Both the position numbers and the translations under genes were made by a program. From the NCBI RefSeq assembly GCF_018069705.1, contig NZ_CP072943.1, forward strand, positions 744,001 to 808,000: a stretch of 64,000 nucleotides of DNA. The letters are read 5' to 3'. This DNA comes from Aminithiophilus ramosus (GTDB lineage: Bacteria; Synergistota; Synergistia; Synergistales; Aminithiophilaceae). Shown here one piece after another: positions 20,193 through 29,310 of the stretch; within the stretch, counting starts at the first letter, position 1, and the number at the start of each line of letters is the position of its first letter. The notes below the pieces were generated by a model, which was given only the letters and a program-made list of their open reading frames with translations, was not told the origin of the DNA and searched no databases.

Positions 20193-21053
20193 TCACCACC
20201 CGAAGAGGCCCCGAGGCCGGACCATGACGACGACGAGATAGAGACCGAAGACAGCGACATACTTGAAGACGGGGGCGATGTAGAAACCGGCGAAGGCCTC
20301 GACGAGGCCGATGAGGAGCGACGCCAGAAGGGCCCCGGGAATGCTGCCGAAACCGCCCATGGCGACGCAGACGAAGGCGATGAGGCTGAAAAGGCCTCCG
20401 ACCTCGGGATGAACGGCCAGATAGGAGGGCAGGAGGGCCCCGGCGATGCCGACGCAGGCCCCTCCGAGACCGAAGACAAGAAGGTAGATCTTCTCCGTGT
20501 CGATGCCCATCAGCTCGGCGGCCTCCTTGTCCATGGCCGTGGCCTGGATGGCCCAGCCGAGACGGGTCTTCTTGACGAGGCCGTAGAGGAGAAAGAGGAG
20601 GACGAGAGCGACGAGGCCGATGAAAAGCTGGGGGAGAGGGACGATGATCCCGCCGACGCTGAAGGTCTTTCCGCCCAGCAAGGTTCCCTGAAGGAGACGG
20701 AAATTGGGGGAAAAGCGGTTGAGGCAGATGTTTTTCAGGAGCATGGAGAGACCGAAAGTGGCCAGAAGGGCCGACATGGCCGACTTGCCGATGGTGTGAC
20801 TGATGATGAGTCTGTAGGTCAGAGCTCCTACGAGGAAGACAAAAAGCCCGCCTGCCAGGGAGGAGAGAATGGGGTCGACATTCAGGAGGAAACCCAGCCA
20901 ATAGCTCAAGTACATGGCGATCATGAGAAACTCACCGTGGGCGAAATTGATGACGTCCATCACGCCCCAGATCAGGCTCAGCCCAGCGGCGACGACGGCG
21001 TAGAGAAGCCCGTTGAAGAGACCGTCCAGGGCCACTTGCAGGAAGGTTCCCAT
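20193..21053 (-). CDS. livH: Branched-chain amino acid ABC transporter permease LivH
   Basis: 286-aa permease with eight or so membrane segments. The N-terminal DGLFNGLLYAVVAAGLSLIW and INFAHGEFLMIAMYLSYW are LivH hallmarks; the EAA-like loop is QATAMDKEAAELMGID. Start is ATG 21053 after AGGAGGTG. Separated from livJ by a 157-base gap with a hairpin. Confidence 0.95.
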   Translation of the reverse strand: MGTFLQVALDGLFNGLLYAVVAAGLSLIWGVMDVINFAHGEFLMIAMYLSYWLGFLLNVDPILSSLAGGLFVFLVGALTYRLIISHTIGKSAMSALLATFGLSMLLKNICLNRFSPNFRLLQGTLLGGKTFSVGGIIVPLPQLFIGLVALVLLFLLYGLVKKTRLGWAIQATAMDKEAAELMGIDTEKIYLLVFGLGGACVGIAGALLPSYLAVHPEVGGLFSLIAFVCVAMGGFGSIPGALLASLLIGLVEAFAGFYIAPVFKYVAVFGLYLVVVMVRPRGLFGW

Positions 21054-21101
21054 TGCTTGCACCTCCTGGCGTTTTCCGACGAAAAGGAGATCGGGCCACC
21101 G

Positions 21102-21139
21102 AAGAGAGAGGCAGCGAATCCCTTCGCTGCCTCTCTCTT
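21102..21139. terminator. 17-bp perfect hairpin between livJ and livH
   Basis: AAGAGAGAGGCAGCGAA, loop TCCC, perfect complement. Such stems between a binding-protein gene and its permease genes usually lower downstream expression or protect the 3' end of the abundant binding-protein mRNA; that reading is inference. No T-tract on the minus strand. Confidence 0.55.
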
Positions 21140-21210
21140 GCCGCCGACGGACAAAGGTCACGCGCGAGAGGAAGGCCGTCGACGCCGGGAAAGAATCTCC
21201 CCCGATCCGA

Positions 21211-22482
21211 TCAGCGTTTCTCCCAGGGAACCATGGGAACGACGGCTTCCGTGTCGGCCAAATCGGCGGGGTAGATGCGCTTGTACTGACCGCCCTGAAG
21301 CTGGGTGAGCATGCTCATGGCCCTGATGTTCTGTCCGCCGGGAGCGAAGGCGACCTTGCCGCCCATGGAGAGGGGCGACTCCCACTCGTTGGCGTAGAGG
21401 GTCTCGGCGACCTTGGTCGGATCGAGTGCGCCGGCCTTCTCGATGGCCTGGGCCAGGACGAAGAGGGCGACAGCCTCCTGGATCGAGTCGCTGTCGAAAG
21501 GAACGCTGGGATCGGTCTTGCCCTTGTAGATCTCCTCGACGGCGGCGACGGCCGGCATGAGGCCGGCGAACTCGGGAGCGTAGCCCGTGCCGCCCATGAA
21601 GTAGTTGGCATCGTCGCCGAGCTGACCGGCGATGATGGGATCCTGGTAGCCGGTGCAGTAGTTGAGGGCCACCTTGGGGAGCCAGCTCATCTGCTTCATC
21701 GTCCGGACCCAGAGGGTGTAGTCGCCGCCCAGGCAGGCGCCGAAGACGGCGTCGGGATTGGCGGCCTTCAGCGTCTGCACTTCGCTGTTGAGGTTGGTGG
21801 CACCGGGGTTGAAGGGCACGTCGGCGACGACCTTGAAGCCCTTGGCCTCGGCGGCCATCCGTCCCTCTTCGGCGGCGTGCTTGCCGAACTCGGTGTTCTC
21901 GTAGATGAGCCCCACCGTCTTGAGACCCGTCTCTCTCGTCTCGTTGAGCCACTCCATAAACTCGACGAACTCCAGCGATTCCGTCTTGTCCGTCGGAGCC
22001 ATGCGGAAGAAGTACTTGAAGTTCCGCTCCGTAAGGGCACCCGAACTGGAACAGCCGCACATGAAGATCTGTTTCTTCAGCTCGGCGACGAAGCTGGCCG
22101 GTTTGGTGGCGGAGCTGTTGTAACTGCCGATGATGGCCCAGACCTTCTCCTGGTCGAAAAGACGCTCGGCCTCCGACTTGGCCACGTCGGGTTTGCCCTG
22201 GTGATCGGCATGGATGAGGACAATCTTGTAGCCGTCCAGAATCCCCTCCTGGGCAGCCAGAGGAACCTGCAGTTCGGGATGGGCGTTGTTGATGACTTCC
22301 GCTGCCGTCTCGACGGCGGCGCGACAGCGCTGGCCAGCCAGGGCGACAGGCCCCGTCAGGGGAAAGAGCGTTCCGATCTTGATCACCTTTTCGTCGGCTG
22401 ACGACACTCCCGCAAGAACAGCCACCATCAGCAAAGACAGGAGAACCAGGAACAGGCTTTTTCCGCAAAGCTGCCGTTTCAT
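21211..22482 (-). CDS. livJ: Branched-chain amino acid-type substrate-binding protein
   Basis: 423 aa, exported. A Sec signal peptide covers about residues 1-29 (KSLFLVLLSLLMVAVLAGVSSA). The mature part starts EKVIKIGTLFPLTGPVALAGQ, the classic type-I periplasmic-binding fold of LivJ-like proteins, with GSYNSSAT in the ligand region. ATG 22482 follows GAGGAGGAAG. First gene of the liv operon with its own promoter. The specific amino acid is not readable from sequence. Confidence 0.93.
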   Translation of the reverse strand: MKRQLCGKSLFLVLLSLLMVAVLAGVSSADEKVIKIGTLFPLTGPVALAGQRCRAAVETAAEVINNAHPELQVPLAAQEGILDGYKIVLIHADHQGKPDVAKSEAERLFDQEKVWAIIGSYNSSATKPASFVAELKKQIFMCGCSSSGALTERNFKYFFRMAPTDKTESLEFVEFMEWLNETRETGLKTVGLIYENTEFGKHAAEEGRMAAEAKGFKVVADVPFNPGATNLNSEVQTLKAANPDAVFGACLGGDYTLWVRTMKQMSWLPKVALNYCTGYQDPIIAGQLGDDANYFMGGTGYAPEFAGLMPAVAAVEEIYKGKTDPSVPFDSDSIQEAVALFVLAQAIEKAGALDPTKVAETLYANEWESPLSMGGKVAFAPGGQNIRAMSMLTQLQGGQYKRIYPADLADTEAVVPMVPWEKR

Positions 22483-22560
22483 GCCTTCTTCCTCCTCTCA
22501 AGACCAACCCTCGCATCGTTGAATGAAAAGGCAACGACGCACCACAGAGCGACGGCTAAT

Positions 22561-22589
22561 ATATTAGACAGGAGGCGGTAATGCGTCAA
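22561..22589 (-). promoter_or_regulatory. livJ promoter with palindrome at the -10
   Basis: Minus strand TTGACG (22589-22584), 17-base spacer, TAATAT (22566-22561). The -10 lies inside the perfect 12-base palindrome CTAATATATTAG (22556-22567), which could also bind a regulator. Confidence 0.7.
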
Positions 22590-22654
22590 GTTCAGAAAAG
22601 GTCAACGTCTTGCCGTCGCTTCGGATGACATCTTCCACGATTCGTGATAAAATT

Positions 22655-22667
22655 ACTTTAATAAAGT
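22655..22667. other. Palindrome ACTTTAATAAAGT between livJ and the stress-protein gene
   Basis: A 13-base near-symmetric dyad in an AT-rich pocket of the divergent 249-base gap; CACGATTCGTG at 22636-22646 is a second small dyad. These may be operators for either neighbour. A weak plus-strand promoter TTGCAA (22684) with TAATAC (22705) may serve the downstream gene. No other feature is seen in the gap. Confidence 0.35.
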
Positions 22668-22731
22668 GCCTTTTCACCGGCCGTTGCAAGCTGCATTTCT
22701 TCAATAATACTCATGTAGGGAGGGAGTTCTC

Positions 22732-23172
22732 TTGACCTCAAAGATCCTCGTCGCCGTCGACTCGAGCAAGCTCGCCCAGGAATTGGTCCTTTTCAGCCTC
22801 GCCCTCTCACGCCGCCTCGGCTGTCCCTGCGATTTCATCCACGTCCTCCCTCCCATCGATCCCTGGCTGGGCTACAAGGCCTGGCTGCCGCAGGAGGCCA
22901 TCAAGAGCGCCGAAGAGGAGGCCCGGGGGAAATTGACGCGCCTCATCGCCCGAGCCGAACCGGCTAGCCTCCCCTCCATCCACATCGCCCAGGGAAGCGC
23001 CTCGGAGAAAATCATCGAGAAGGTCAAGGAAGGCGGCTACGATCTTCTCGTCGTCGGCCACAAGGGGGACAACCCCCTTGTGGAGATCGTCGTCGGCAGC
23101 ACGGCCGCCTCCGTGGCCCGCTATGCCCCCTGCTCCGTCCTCATCTACCGACCGGGTCTGGACATCCTCTGA
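22732..23172 (+). CDS. Universal stress protein, UspA family
   Basis: 146 aa, single Usp domain. The ATP-binding signature G-2x-G-9x-G-S/T is intact in VGHKGDNPLVEIVVGST near residues 106-122, so the nucleotide-binding subtype is likely. It starts at TTG 22732 after GGGAGGG; the only nearby ATG runs into a stop. Stand-alone gene with a terminator behind it. Role in stress or dormancy is known for the family only. Confidence 0.88.
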   Translation: MTSKILVAVDSSKLAQELVLFSLALSRRLGCPCDFIHVLPPIDPWLGYKAWLPQEAIKSAEEEARGKLTRLIARAEPASLPSIHIAQGSASEKIIEKVKEGGYDLLVVGHKGDNPLVEIVVGSTAASVARYAPCSVLIYRPGLDIL

Positions 23173-23287
23173 GAGAAAACCACGAGGCCCGTTGGAGCTC
23201 CTCCGGGCTCGGTAAGAACTTCGCAGTCAACATCGCTTAAGAGAAAACCGAAAGGACCTTGTCCGGTTCACCGAGACATGCCACCTC

Positions 23288-23340
23288 GCCCGATCGTCGG
23301 GGGCCGTCGGACGGCCCCCGACGATCGGGCTGTCCTTTCC
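23288..23340 (+). terminator. Terminator-like hairpin before typA
   Basis: GCCCGATCGTCGGGGGCCGT, three-base loop, perfect complement to 23330, then the T-rich TGTCCTTTCC. It probably ends the stress-protein transcript. The rest of the 312-base gap has only a TATAAT at 23426-23431, likely the typA -10 without a good -35. Confidence 0.65.
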
Positions 23341-23484
23341 CCTTCAGAAAGAGCCCGCCGAAAGAAGGCCTCGACACTGTGAGAAGAGGGGGCGATTCAA
23401 GCTACCCAATTTGCAGCCTTTGTTGTATAATTCTTTGTTGCGGCTCCACCGTCGCGATTCCGGAACCAGGGAAGGATCAGTGAC

Positions 23485-25362
23485 ATGACAACGGCAGAAA
23501 AGATCCGCAATGTGGCCATTATCGCCCACATCGATCACGGCAAGACAACCCTCATCGACGCCATTCTCCGCAGCGGCAAGGTTTTCAGGGAAAACGCCGC
23601 CATGGAAGAGCGGGTCATGGACAGCAACGTTCTCGAAAGGGAGCGGGGCATCACCATTAAAGCGAAACACTGCAGCGTCGCCTGGAAGGACTACCGCATC
23701 AACATCGTCGACACGCCGGGCCATGCCGATTTCTCCGGAGAGGTCGAGCGCGTCCTTTCCATGGTCGACTCCGTCCTGCTCCTCGTCGATGCCGCCGAGG
23801 GGCCCATGCCTCAGACGCGCTACGTCCTCATGCGGGCTCTCCGCCTGGGGCTGAAGCCCATCGTCATCATCAACAAAGCCGACCGCAAGGGAGCTGACCC
23901 CGATCGGGCACTCGATCAGACGTTCGATCTCTTCCTCGAGTTGGGCGCATCCGATGTCCAGGCCGATTTTCCCGTCCTCTACGGATCGGGACTCGAGGGA
24001 TGGATGGCCCGCGATCTCGACGGTCCCAGGCCCGAGGGAATGGAGGAACTTTTCGAGACGATCGTCGACTATGTCCCCGCTCCGAACGCCATCGACGGCG
24101 CCCCTTTCCTGATGCAGGTCTCGACTCTGGCCTGGAGCGACTATCTGGGCCGCATCGGATGCGGTCGCGTCCTGCAGGGGCAGCTCCGCAAAGGGGAGAC
24201 CTTCCGGCGTATCCGGACGGCCTGGGCTCCCGAAAGCCGCAGCGACGGCGATTTCATCGTCGTCGAAGAGTCTCAGGAACAGGCCGTACGCCTCTGGGTC
24301 ACCGAGGGCATGGAGCGACGCGACGTCGATAACGTGACCGCCGGTGACATCATCTGGCTCAGCGGTCCCCAGGAGATCACCATCGGAGACACCTTTGCCG
24401 CCGCCGAGCTGGAGAACCCCGCCCTGCCTCCTCTCGAGATCGAGGAGCCGACGGTCTCCATGTTCTTCCTCGTCAACAGCGGCCCCTTCGCCGGCCAAGA
24501 GGGACGGGCCGTGACGATCCGCCAGCTCCGGGAACGTCTGGACAAGGAGCTTCGAACCGACGTGGCCCTTCGCATGGAGGAGCTGGACCGGGCCGACGGG
24601 GTCAAGGTCTCGGGACGGGGCGACTTCCACCTGGCCATCCTCATCGAGGAGATGCGCCGCGAGGGCATGGAGTTCTGCGTCTCCCGCCCCGAGGTCATCA
24701 CCCGCCGCGACGGGGCGGGACACCTGCAGGAACCGCTCGAACAGGTCCTCGTCGACGTCCCCGTCGACTTCCAGGGACCGGTCATCGAAAAACTTTCGCG
24801 CCGCAAGGCCGAGCTGGTCTCCATGGAGCCCACGGGCATCAACATCGTTCGCCTCCATTTCGAGATCCCCTCGCGAGGTCTCATCGGCTACCGCAACGAA
24901 TTCCTCACCGATACGCGGGGGCTGGGCATTCTCAATTCCCGCTTCATCGGCTACACACCCTGGAAGGGCGACATCTCATCCCGGACGAGAGGCTCCCTGG
25001 TCAGCATGGACCGGGGCGAGTGCACCAGCTACCAGCTGGAGAATCTCCAGGTCCGGGGCACCCTCTTCGTCCGTCCTCTCGATCGGGTCTACGAGGGGAT
25101 GATCATCGGCGAACACTGTCGTCCCAACGATCTTCCCTGCAATCCGACGAAACAGAAGGCCATGACGAACCACCGTTCGGCGACGAAGGACAGCACCGTC
25201 GTCCTCAACGTCCCCCGAACCCTCACCCTCGAGGCGGCCCTGGAGTGGATCGACGAGGACGAGCTTGTCGAGGTGACGCCCCAGTCGACGCGGGTCCGCA
25301 AGACGATCCTCGACGCCGAGTTGCGCCGCAAGTCGGCGCGGAAACTCTCCCAGGCCTCCTGA
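23485..25362 (+). CDS. typA: Ribosome-associated GTPase TypA/BipA
   Basis: 625-aa translational GTPase. G1 [14 protein letters not shown] near residue 12, [16 protein letters not shown] near 75, [10 protein letters not shown] near 130, then EF-G-like domains and the BipA C-terminal domain containing [20 protein letters not shown]. Family role: ribosome binding and subunit assembly under stress or cold. ATG 23485 follows GGAAGGATC. Followed by its own T-tailed terminator. Confidence 0.97.
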   Translation: MTTAEKIRNVAIIAHIDHGKTTLIDAILRSGKVFRENAAMEERVMDSNVLERERGITIKAKHCSVAWKDYRINIVDTPGHADFSGEVERVLSMVDSVLLLVDAAEGPMPQTRYVLMRALRLGLKPIVIINKADRKGADPDRALDQTFDLFLELGASDVQADFPVLYGSGLEGWMARDLDGPRPEGMEELFETIVDYVPAPNAIDGAPFLMQVSTLAWSDYLGRIGCGRVLQGQLRKGETFRRIRTAWAPESRSDGDFIVVEESQEQAVRLWVTEGMERRDVDNVTAGDIIWLSGPQEITIGDTFAAAELENPALPPLEIEEPTVSMFFLVNSGPFAGQEGRAVTIRQLRERLDKELRTDVALRMEELDRADGVKVSGRGDFHLAILIEEMRREGMEFCVSRPEVITRRDGAGHLQEPLEQVLVDVPVDFQGPVIEKLSRRKAELVSMEPTGINIVRLHFEIPSRGLIGYRNEFLTDTRGLGILNSRFIGYTPWKGDISSRTRGSLVSMDRGECTSYQLENLQVRGTLFVRPLDRVYEGMIIGEHCRPNDLPCNPTKQKAMTNHRSATKDSTVVLNVPRTLTLEAALEWIDEDELVEVTPQSTRVRKTILDAELRRKSARKLSQAS

Positions 25363-25378
25363 GGAATCTCTTCGACGC

Positions 25379-25416
25379 AGGCGCCTCTCCTTTTCGGAGC
25401 GGCGCCTCTTCTTTTT
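25379..25416 (+). terminator. Intrinsic terminator of typA
   Basis: AGGCGCC-T-CTCC, loop TTTTC, GGAG-C-GGCGCCT (one internal mismatch), then CTTCTTTTTC. A canonical stem followed by T-tract 17 bases after the stop. Confidence 0.75.
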
Positions 25417-25506
25417 CCCCCTTTCGCCTCTGGACCGGAGGGGAGCCTTGTGCAAGAATAGCCCCGAAGCTTTTCGGGAACCCGAAAACAAAATAGCGAT
25501 GACCGA

Positions 25507-25645
25507 CCACGGCGAGGGAAAGGGGTGAAAAGCCCCTGCGGCCCCGCCACTGTGACCGTGACGAATCCGCAACAAGGCCACTGAGGGACGTTCCCCTCGG
25601 GAAGGCGCGGAGGAGGATGACCGGGAGCCAGGAAACCTGTCGTGG
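25507..25645 (+). promoter_or_regulatory. Cobalamin riboswitch aptamer
   Basis: The B12-box parts occur in order: AGGGAAAGGGGTGAAAAGCC, GCCCCGCCACTGTGA (about 25540-25554), GGCCACTGAGGG, GGGAAGGCGCGGAGG, GATGACCGGGAGCCAGGA (about 25617-25632) and AAACCTG. P1 is CCACG (25507-25511) with CGTGG (25641-25645). The first Shine-Dalgarno-like GGAGGTG starts at 25644 within the P1 end. Downstream, a 10-bp stem (25696-25705 with 25719-25728) and a T6 run at 25748-25753 are present, but the run is 20 bases from the stem, so the off-switch mechanism is not clear. It controls the corrin operon. Confidence 0.95.
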
Positions 25646-25789
25646 AGGTGATAGGAGGTGATGTCTGCGTGGGCGGACGCCACAGGTTGCCCTCTAGGGG
25701 GGCCGTGGCCAGGCGCTGCGGTCCCCCTGTGTTGTCCTGACGGTGTCTTTTTTCTCTTCCCTGCGTTTTTGCCCAAAGGAGGTCTTCCC

Positions 25790-26674
25790 TTGAAAAAGCT
25801 GCTGCTCCTTCTCCCCGTGGCCGCCCTCTTCGCCCTGAGCGGCGTCGCCTTCGCCGGCCAGGGCGAGGTCTCCGAAAAAGAGATCCGACGGGCCGTTCTG
25901 GTCGTCTCCTTCGGCACATCCATGCCCGAGGCCCGTCACGCCATCGACAGCCTCGTCGACGAGGCCCGCAGGGCCTTTCCCGAAGCGGAAGTCCGTCTGG
26001 CCTACACGTCCAACATCATCCGCCGAAAAATACTGAAGGAAGAAAACCTCTTCATCCCCACCCCTCTCGAGGCCCTGGCCAAACTGCAGGACGACGGGTT
26101 CACCCACGTTTACGTCCAGCCGACGCACATCATCCCCGGGGAGGAATACGAAGATCTGGGTCGCGTCGTCACCGCCCTGGCCTCGATTCCCGGCAAGTTC
26201 GGCTTCGAAAAGATCGTCCTCGGAGCCCCGCTCCTGGCCGACGAAGGGGATTGCGCCGACCTTGCGGCCATTCTCCACCGCACCTACGGAGATCGTCTCG
26301 GCAAAGACCGGGCCGTCGTCTTCATGGGCCACGGCTCTCCTCACAGCGCCAACGCCTTTTACAGCCAGATGGCCCTCTGCCTGGAAAAAGTCTCCGATCG
26401 CTTCTTCCTCGGCACCGTCGAGGGATTCCCCTCCTTCGACGACATGGTCCGCCATCTTGAGAAGAGCGGCGTCCGCCGCGTCACCCTCGTTCCCCTCATG
26501 ATCGTCGCCGGTGACCACGCCCGCAACGACATGGCCGACGGAGACGACCCGGAATCGTGGCTCTCTCAGCTCAAGGAGAAGGGCTACCGCGTCGACGCCG
26601 TCATTTCGGGCCTCGGCGAAAACAGCGAGGTCCGGGCCCTCTTCCTCAAACACCTGAAGGCCCTCATCGACTAG
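25790..26674 (+). CDS. cbiK: Exported anaerobic cobaltochelatase CbiK
   Basis: Inserts Co2+ into sirohydrochlorin in the anaerobic corrin route. 294 aa. Residues 1-22 (KKLLLLLPVAALFALSGVAFA) look like a cleavable Sec signal, as in the periplasmic CbiK of Desulfovibrio. Family motifs are LVVSFGTSMPEARHAID, YVQPTHIIPGEEYEDL, MGHGSPHSANAFY and GDHARNDMADGDD, which hold the metal-binding histidines. Start is TTG 25790, nine bases after AAAGGAGG. The frame stays open upstream to GTG 25658 next to the riboswitch. First gene after the riboswitch, followed by transporter genes. Confidence 0.92.
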   Translation: MKKLLLLLPVAALFALSGVAFAGQGEVSEKEIRRAVLVVSFGTSMPEARHAIDSLVDEARRAFPEAEVRLAYTSNIIRRKILKEENLFIPTPLEALAKLQDDGFTHVYVQPTHIIPGEEYEDLGRVVTALASIPGKFGFEKIVLGAPLLADEGDCADLAAILHRTYGDRLGKDRAVVFMGHGSPHSANAFYSQMALCLEKVSDRFFLGTVEGFPSFDDMVRHLEKSGVRRVTLVPLMIVAGDHARNDMADGDDPESWLSQLKEKGYRVDAVISGLGENSEVRALFLKHLKALID

Positions 26675-26699
26675 CGCGGACGAGGAAGGAGAAGGCCCC

Positions 26700-27704
26700 G
26701 TGGATAGAGAACACCTGACGGAGCACCGTCGCCGGAAAGGCCGGCACCTTGTCTGGCTCCTGTCGACTCTGACGGCCCTTCTCCTTCTCGTCTCCTTTTT
26801 TCGCATCACCTTCGGCGACTGGGAGATCGCCCCTCTCCGGGCCCTCTCCCTCCTCGTCGGCCCCGTCGAGAAGGGCTCTCCTGAAGGACTCGTCGTCAGA
26901 ACGCTGCGTCTCCCCCGGCTCCTTGCCGCCGTCGGCGCCGGAGGGACATTGAGCGTCTCCGGCGTCGTCCTTCAGGGGCTTCTCTCCAACCCCCTGGCCG
27001 AGCCCTACACGCTGGGCATCGCATCGGGAGCGGCTTTCGGCGCCGCCTTCGCCTTCTCCTTCGGCGTCCCCCTGACGGCGACCTCTTTCATCGGCGCCTT
27101 CGGCGCCCTCTGCCTTTCCTGGTTTCTGGCCCGCCGCGCGGGAGGGGCAACGACGGCCTACCTCGTCCTCGCGGGGATCATCGTCAACGCCTTCCTCTCG
27201 GCCGGCGTGACCCTCCTCAAGGCTCTGGCCGACGATCGTCTCGCGGCGATCGTCCTCTGGCTCATGGGAGGTTTTTCGGGGGCGACGATGGAGGGCGCGA
27301 TGGCCGTCTGGCTCGGGGGAGCCCTCGTTTTCATCCCGGCCTTCATAAAGGGACGCGAGATGGATGCCCTCTCCCTCGGCGAGGGAAGAGGAGCCCTGCT
27401 GGGTATCGAAGAGGGGCGGCTCCGCCTCCTCCTGCTGGCCTCGGCGACCCTGGCCACGGCACTGACCGTTTCACGCTTCGGCATCATCGGCTTCGTCGGC
27501 CTCGTGGCCCCCCATCTGCTGCGTCTTCTTCTCGGCCCCGAACATCGGCCCCTCCTTCTGGCCTCCTTTCTGGGTGGCGGCGCCCTTCTGGCCGCCTCCG
27601 ACGGTCTGGCCCAGAAACTGGGCGAACTTCCCGTGGGCGTCATCACGGCTCTTCTGGGCGGCCCCGTCTTCTGCTGGATTCTTCTTAGGGGAAGCCGTCG
27701 GTGA
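26700..27704 (+). CDS. btuC: Corrinoid/metal-chelate ABC transporter permease (FecCD/BtuC family)
   Basis: 334-aa permease with about ten membrane segments; LRLPRLLAAVGAGGTLSVSGVVLQGLLSNPLAEP around residues 64-96 is the family signature, and GLVAPHLLRLLLGPEHR is near 265. FecCD proteins import B12, heme or siderophores; the riboswitch and corrin genes argue for corrinoid or cobalt-chelate. Start GTG 26700 after GAAGGAG. The stop overlaps the ATPase start (GTGA). Confidence 0.88.
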   Translation: MDREHLTEHRRRKGRHLVWLLSTLTALLLLVSFFRITFGDWEIAPLRALSLLVGPVEKGSPEGLVVRTLRLPRLLAAVGAGGTLSVSGVVLQGLLSNPLAEPYTLGIASGAAFGAAFAFSFGVPLTATSFIGAFGALCLSWFLARRAGGATTAYLVLAGIIVNAFLSAGVTLLKALADDRLAAIVLWLMGGFSGATMEGAMAVWLGGALVFIPAFIKGREMDALSLGEGRGALLGIEEGRLRLLLLASATLATALTVSRFGIIGFVGLVAPHLLRLLLGPEHRPLLLASFLGGGALLAASDGLAQKLGELPVGVITALLGGPVFCWILLRGSRR

Positions 27705-28477
27705 CGGCCTTCCTGACGATGAAGGAGCTCTCCGTCGCCTATGAGGGCAAAACGGCCCTGCAGGGCCTATCGACGTCTCTCCCGTCGAAAGGCCTCACGG
27801 CCCTCATCGGTCCCAACGGCAGCGGCAAAAGCACCTTCCTGAAGACCTTGGCGGGGCTTCTCCCCTACTCGGGCAACCTGATCCTCCAGGGAAGGGAACT
27901 GCGTCTTTGGCGTCGTCCCGACCTGGGACTCAAGGTGGGACTTCAGACGCAACAGGCGACCTTCACCTTTCCTTTCTCCGTCTGCGACGTCATCGCGATG
28001 GGACGCCTTCCCCACAGCCGGAGTTTCGCGAGGCCTCACGGCGACGATGTTTTCGTCCTCGAAGCCGCCAGGGCCGTCGATGTCGAGGACCTCCTCCTTC
28101 GCCCCGTCACGGCGCTGTCGGGCGGAGAGGGGCAGCGGGTCATGACGGCCCTCCTTCTGGCCCAGGACCCCGATCTCTTCCTTCTCGACGAGCCCACGTC
28201 GGCTCTCGATCCCCGCCAGGCCCTGGCCATTCTCGCCCTCCTCCGTCGCCTGGCCGGGAGGGGAAAATCCGTCATCGCCGCCGTCCACGACGTCAACCAC
28301 GCCCTGACCTGGGCCGATTCCGTCATGGCCCTCAAAAGAGGCCGCCTCCTTTTTCACGGAGAGGCCTCAGCCGTTGCCGGCCCCCTCCTCGAAGAGGTTT
28401 ACGACACCCCTTTCGAGGCTTACCATTCGAAAGGAGGACAAACGCTTTGGCGCGCCTCGTCGCTCTCGTCACCCTGA
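27701..28477 (+). CDS. btuD: Corrinoid/metal-chelate ABC transporter ATPase
   Basis: 258-aa ATPase of the FecE/BtuD type. Walker A IGPNGSGKSTFLK near residue 37, signature ALSGGEGQRVMTALLLAQ, Walker B LFLLDEPTSALD, His switch AAVHDVNHAL. GTG 27701 overlaps the permease stop. Its last 31 bases carry the ribosome site and start of the binding-protein gene. Confidence 0.9.
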   Translation: MTAFLTMKELSVAYEGKTALQGLSTSLPSKGLTALIGPNGSGKSTFLKTLAGLLPYSGNLILQGRELRLWRRPDLGLKVGLQTQQATFTFPFSVCDVIAMGRLPHSRSFARPHGDDVFVLEAARAVDVEDLLLRPVTALSGGEGQRVMTALLLAQDPDLFLLDEPTSALDPRQALAILALLRRLAGRGKSVIAAVHDVNHALTWADSVMALKRGRLLFHGEASAVAGPLLEEVYDTPFEAYHSKGGQTLWRASSLSSP

Positions 28478-29310
28478 TTCTGACCCTGGCCGCCCCCGTC
28501 GAGGCGGAAGGGCCGCAACGCATCGTCTCCCTCTACCCCGGCCACAGCGAGAACATCGTCGCCCTGGGCGCGGGAGACCGTCTCGTCGCCCTCTCGCGGA
28601 GCGACGACGACGGACTCCTGCCCGACCTTCCTCGTCTGAGCCCCAAAGTGGGAGGAGAGGCCCTCCTGGCCCTGGCCCCCGATCTCGTCATCGCCAGGAG
28701 TCTTGTGCTTCGTCTCAACCCCGCCCTGGAGCCGACCCTCGCCGAGGCGGGCATTGCCCTTCTCTGCCTCGACCCTCCTCTCTGGGAGGACTTCGACACC
28801 TACCTGCGCGCCTTGTCCACAGCCCTGTCCGCCGACGCCGACGAAGCGGTAGGGAGAGCCGCCTCGCTCCGTCGCGCCCTGGCCGACGAAGCCGAGAGCC
28901 GTCGCGGAGGAAGGCCTAGGCCCCGCGTCTTCATCGAGGCCACGGAAAAAGGCCTTCATACCTGCGCTCCCCATTCCTGGGCCGCCCGTCTCGTGACCCT
29001 GGTCGGAGGGGAAAACATCGCCGCGACGGAGGGAGAAGAGGAGGAGGCGAAACCCCTCATGGCCTGGGGGATCGAACGCTTTCTCAAAGAGGCCCGTCTG
29101 GGCCTGGATATTTACATCGTCCAACAGGGGACGATGAACGGAGCCACCGTCGACGACGTCCGCCGGCGCCCCTGGATGGAACCTTTCGGTGGCGTGAAGG
29201 TCGTAGCCGTCGAAGAAGGCCTTCTGAGCCGCCCCTCTCTTCTCGGCCTCGAAAGAGGAGGACGGGAACTGATCGATATCTTCTACCCCAGGGAGGAATC
29301 TCTGCCATGA
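28447..29310 (+). CDS. btuF: Corrinoid/metal-chelate ABC substrate-binding protein
   Basis: 287-aa exported protein, with a signal peptide in residues 1-20 (ARLVALVTLILTLAAPVEA). The mature sequence starts PQRIVSLYPGHSENIVALGAGD, the class III periplasmic-binding fold of BtuF/FecB. LALAPDLVIA and the C-terminal R-PWMEPFGGVKVVAVEEGLL fit. Start is TTG 28447, nine bases after AAGGAGG and inside the ATPase gene. Ligand is inferred from the operon, not from residues. Confidence 0.86.
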   Translation: MARLVALVTLILTLAAPVEAEGPQRIVSLYPGHSENIVALGAGDRLVALSRSDDDGLLPDLPRLSPKVGGEALLALAPDLVIARSLVLRLNPALEPTLAEAGIALLCLDPPLWEDFDTYLRALSTALSADADEAVGRAASLRRALADEAESRRGGRPRPRVFIEATEKGLHTCAPHSWAARLVTLVGGENIAATEGEEEEAKPLMAWGIERFLKEARLGLDIYIVQQGTMNGATVDDVRRRPWMEPFGGVKVVAVEEGLLSRPSLLGLERGGRELIDIFYPREESLP

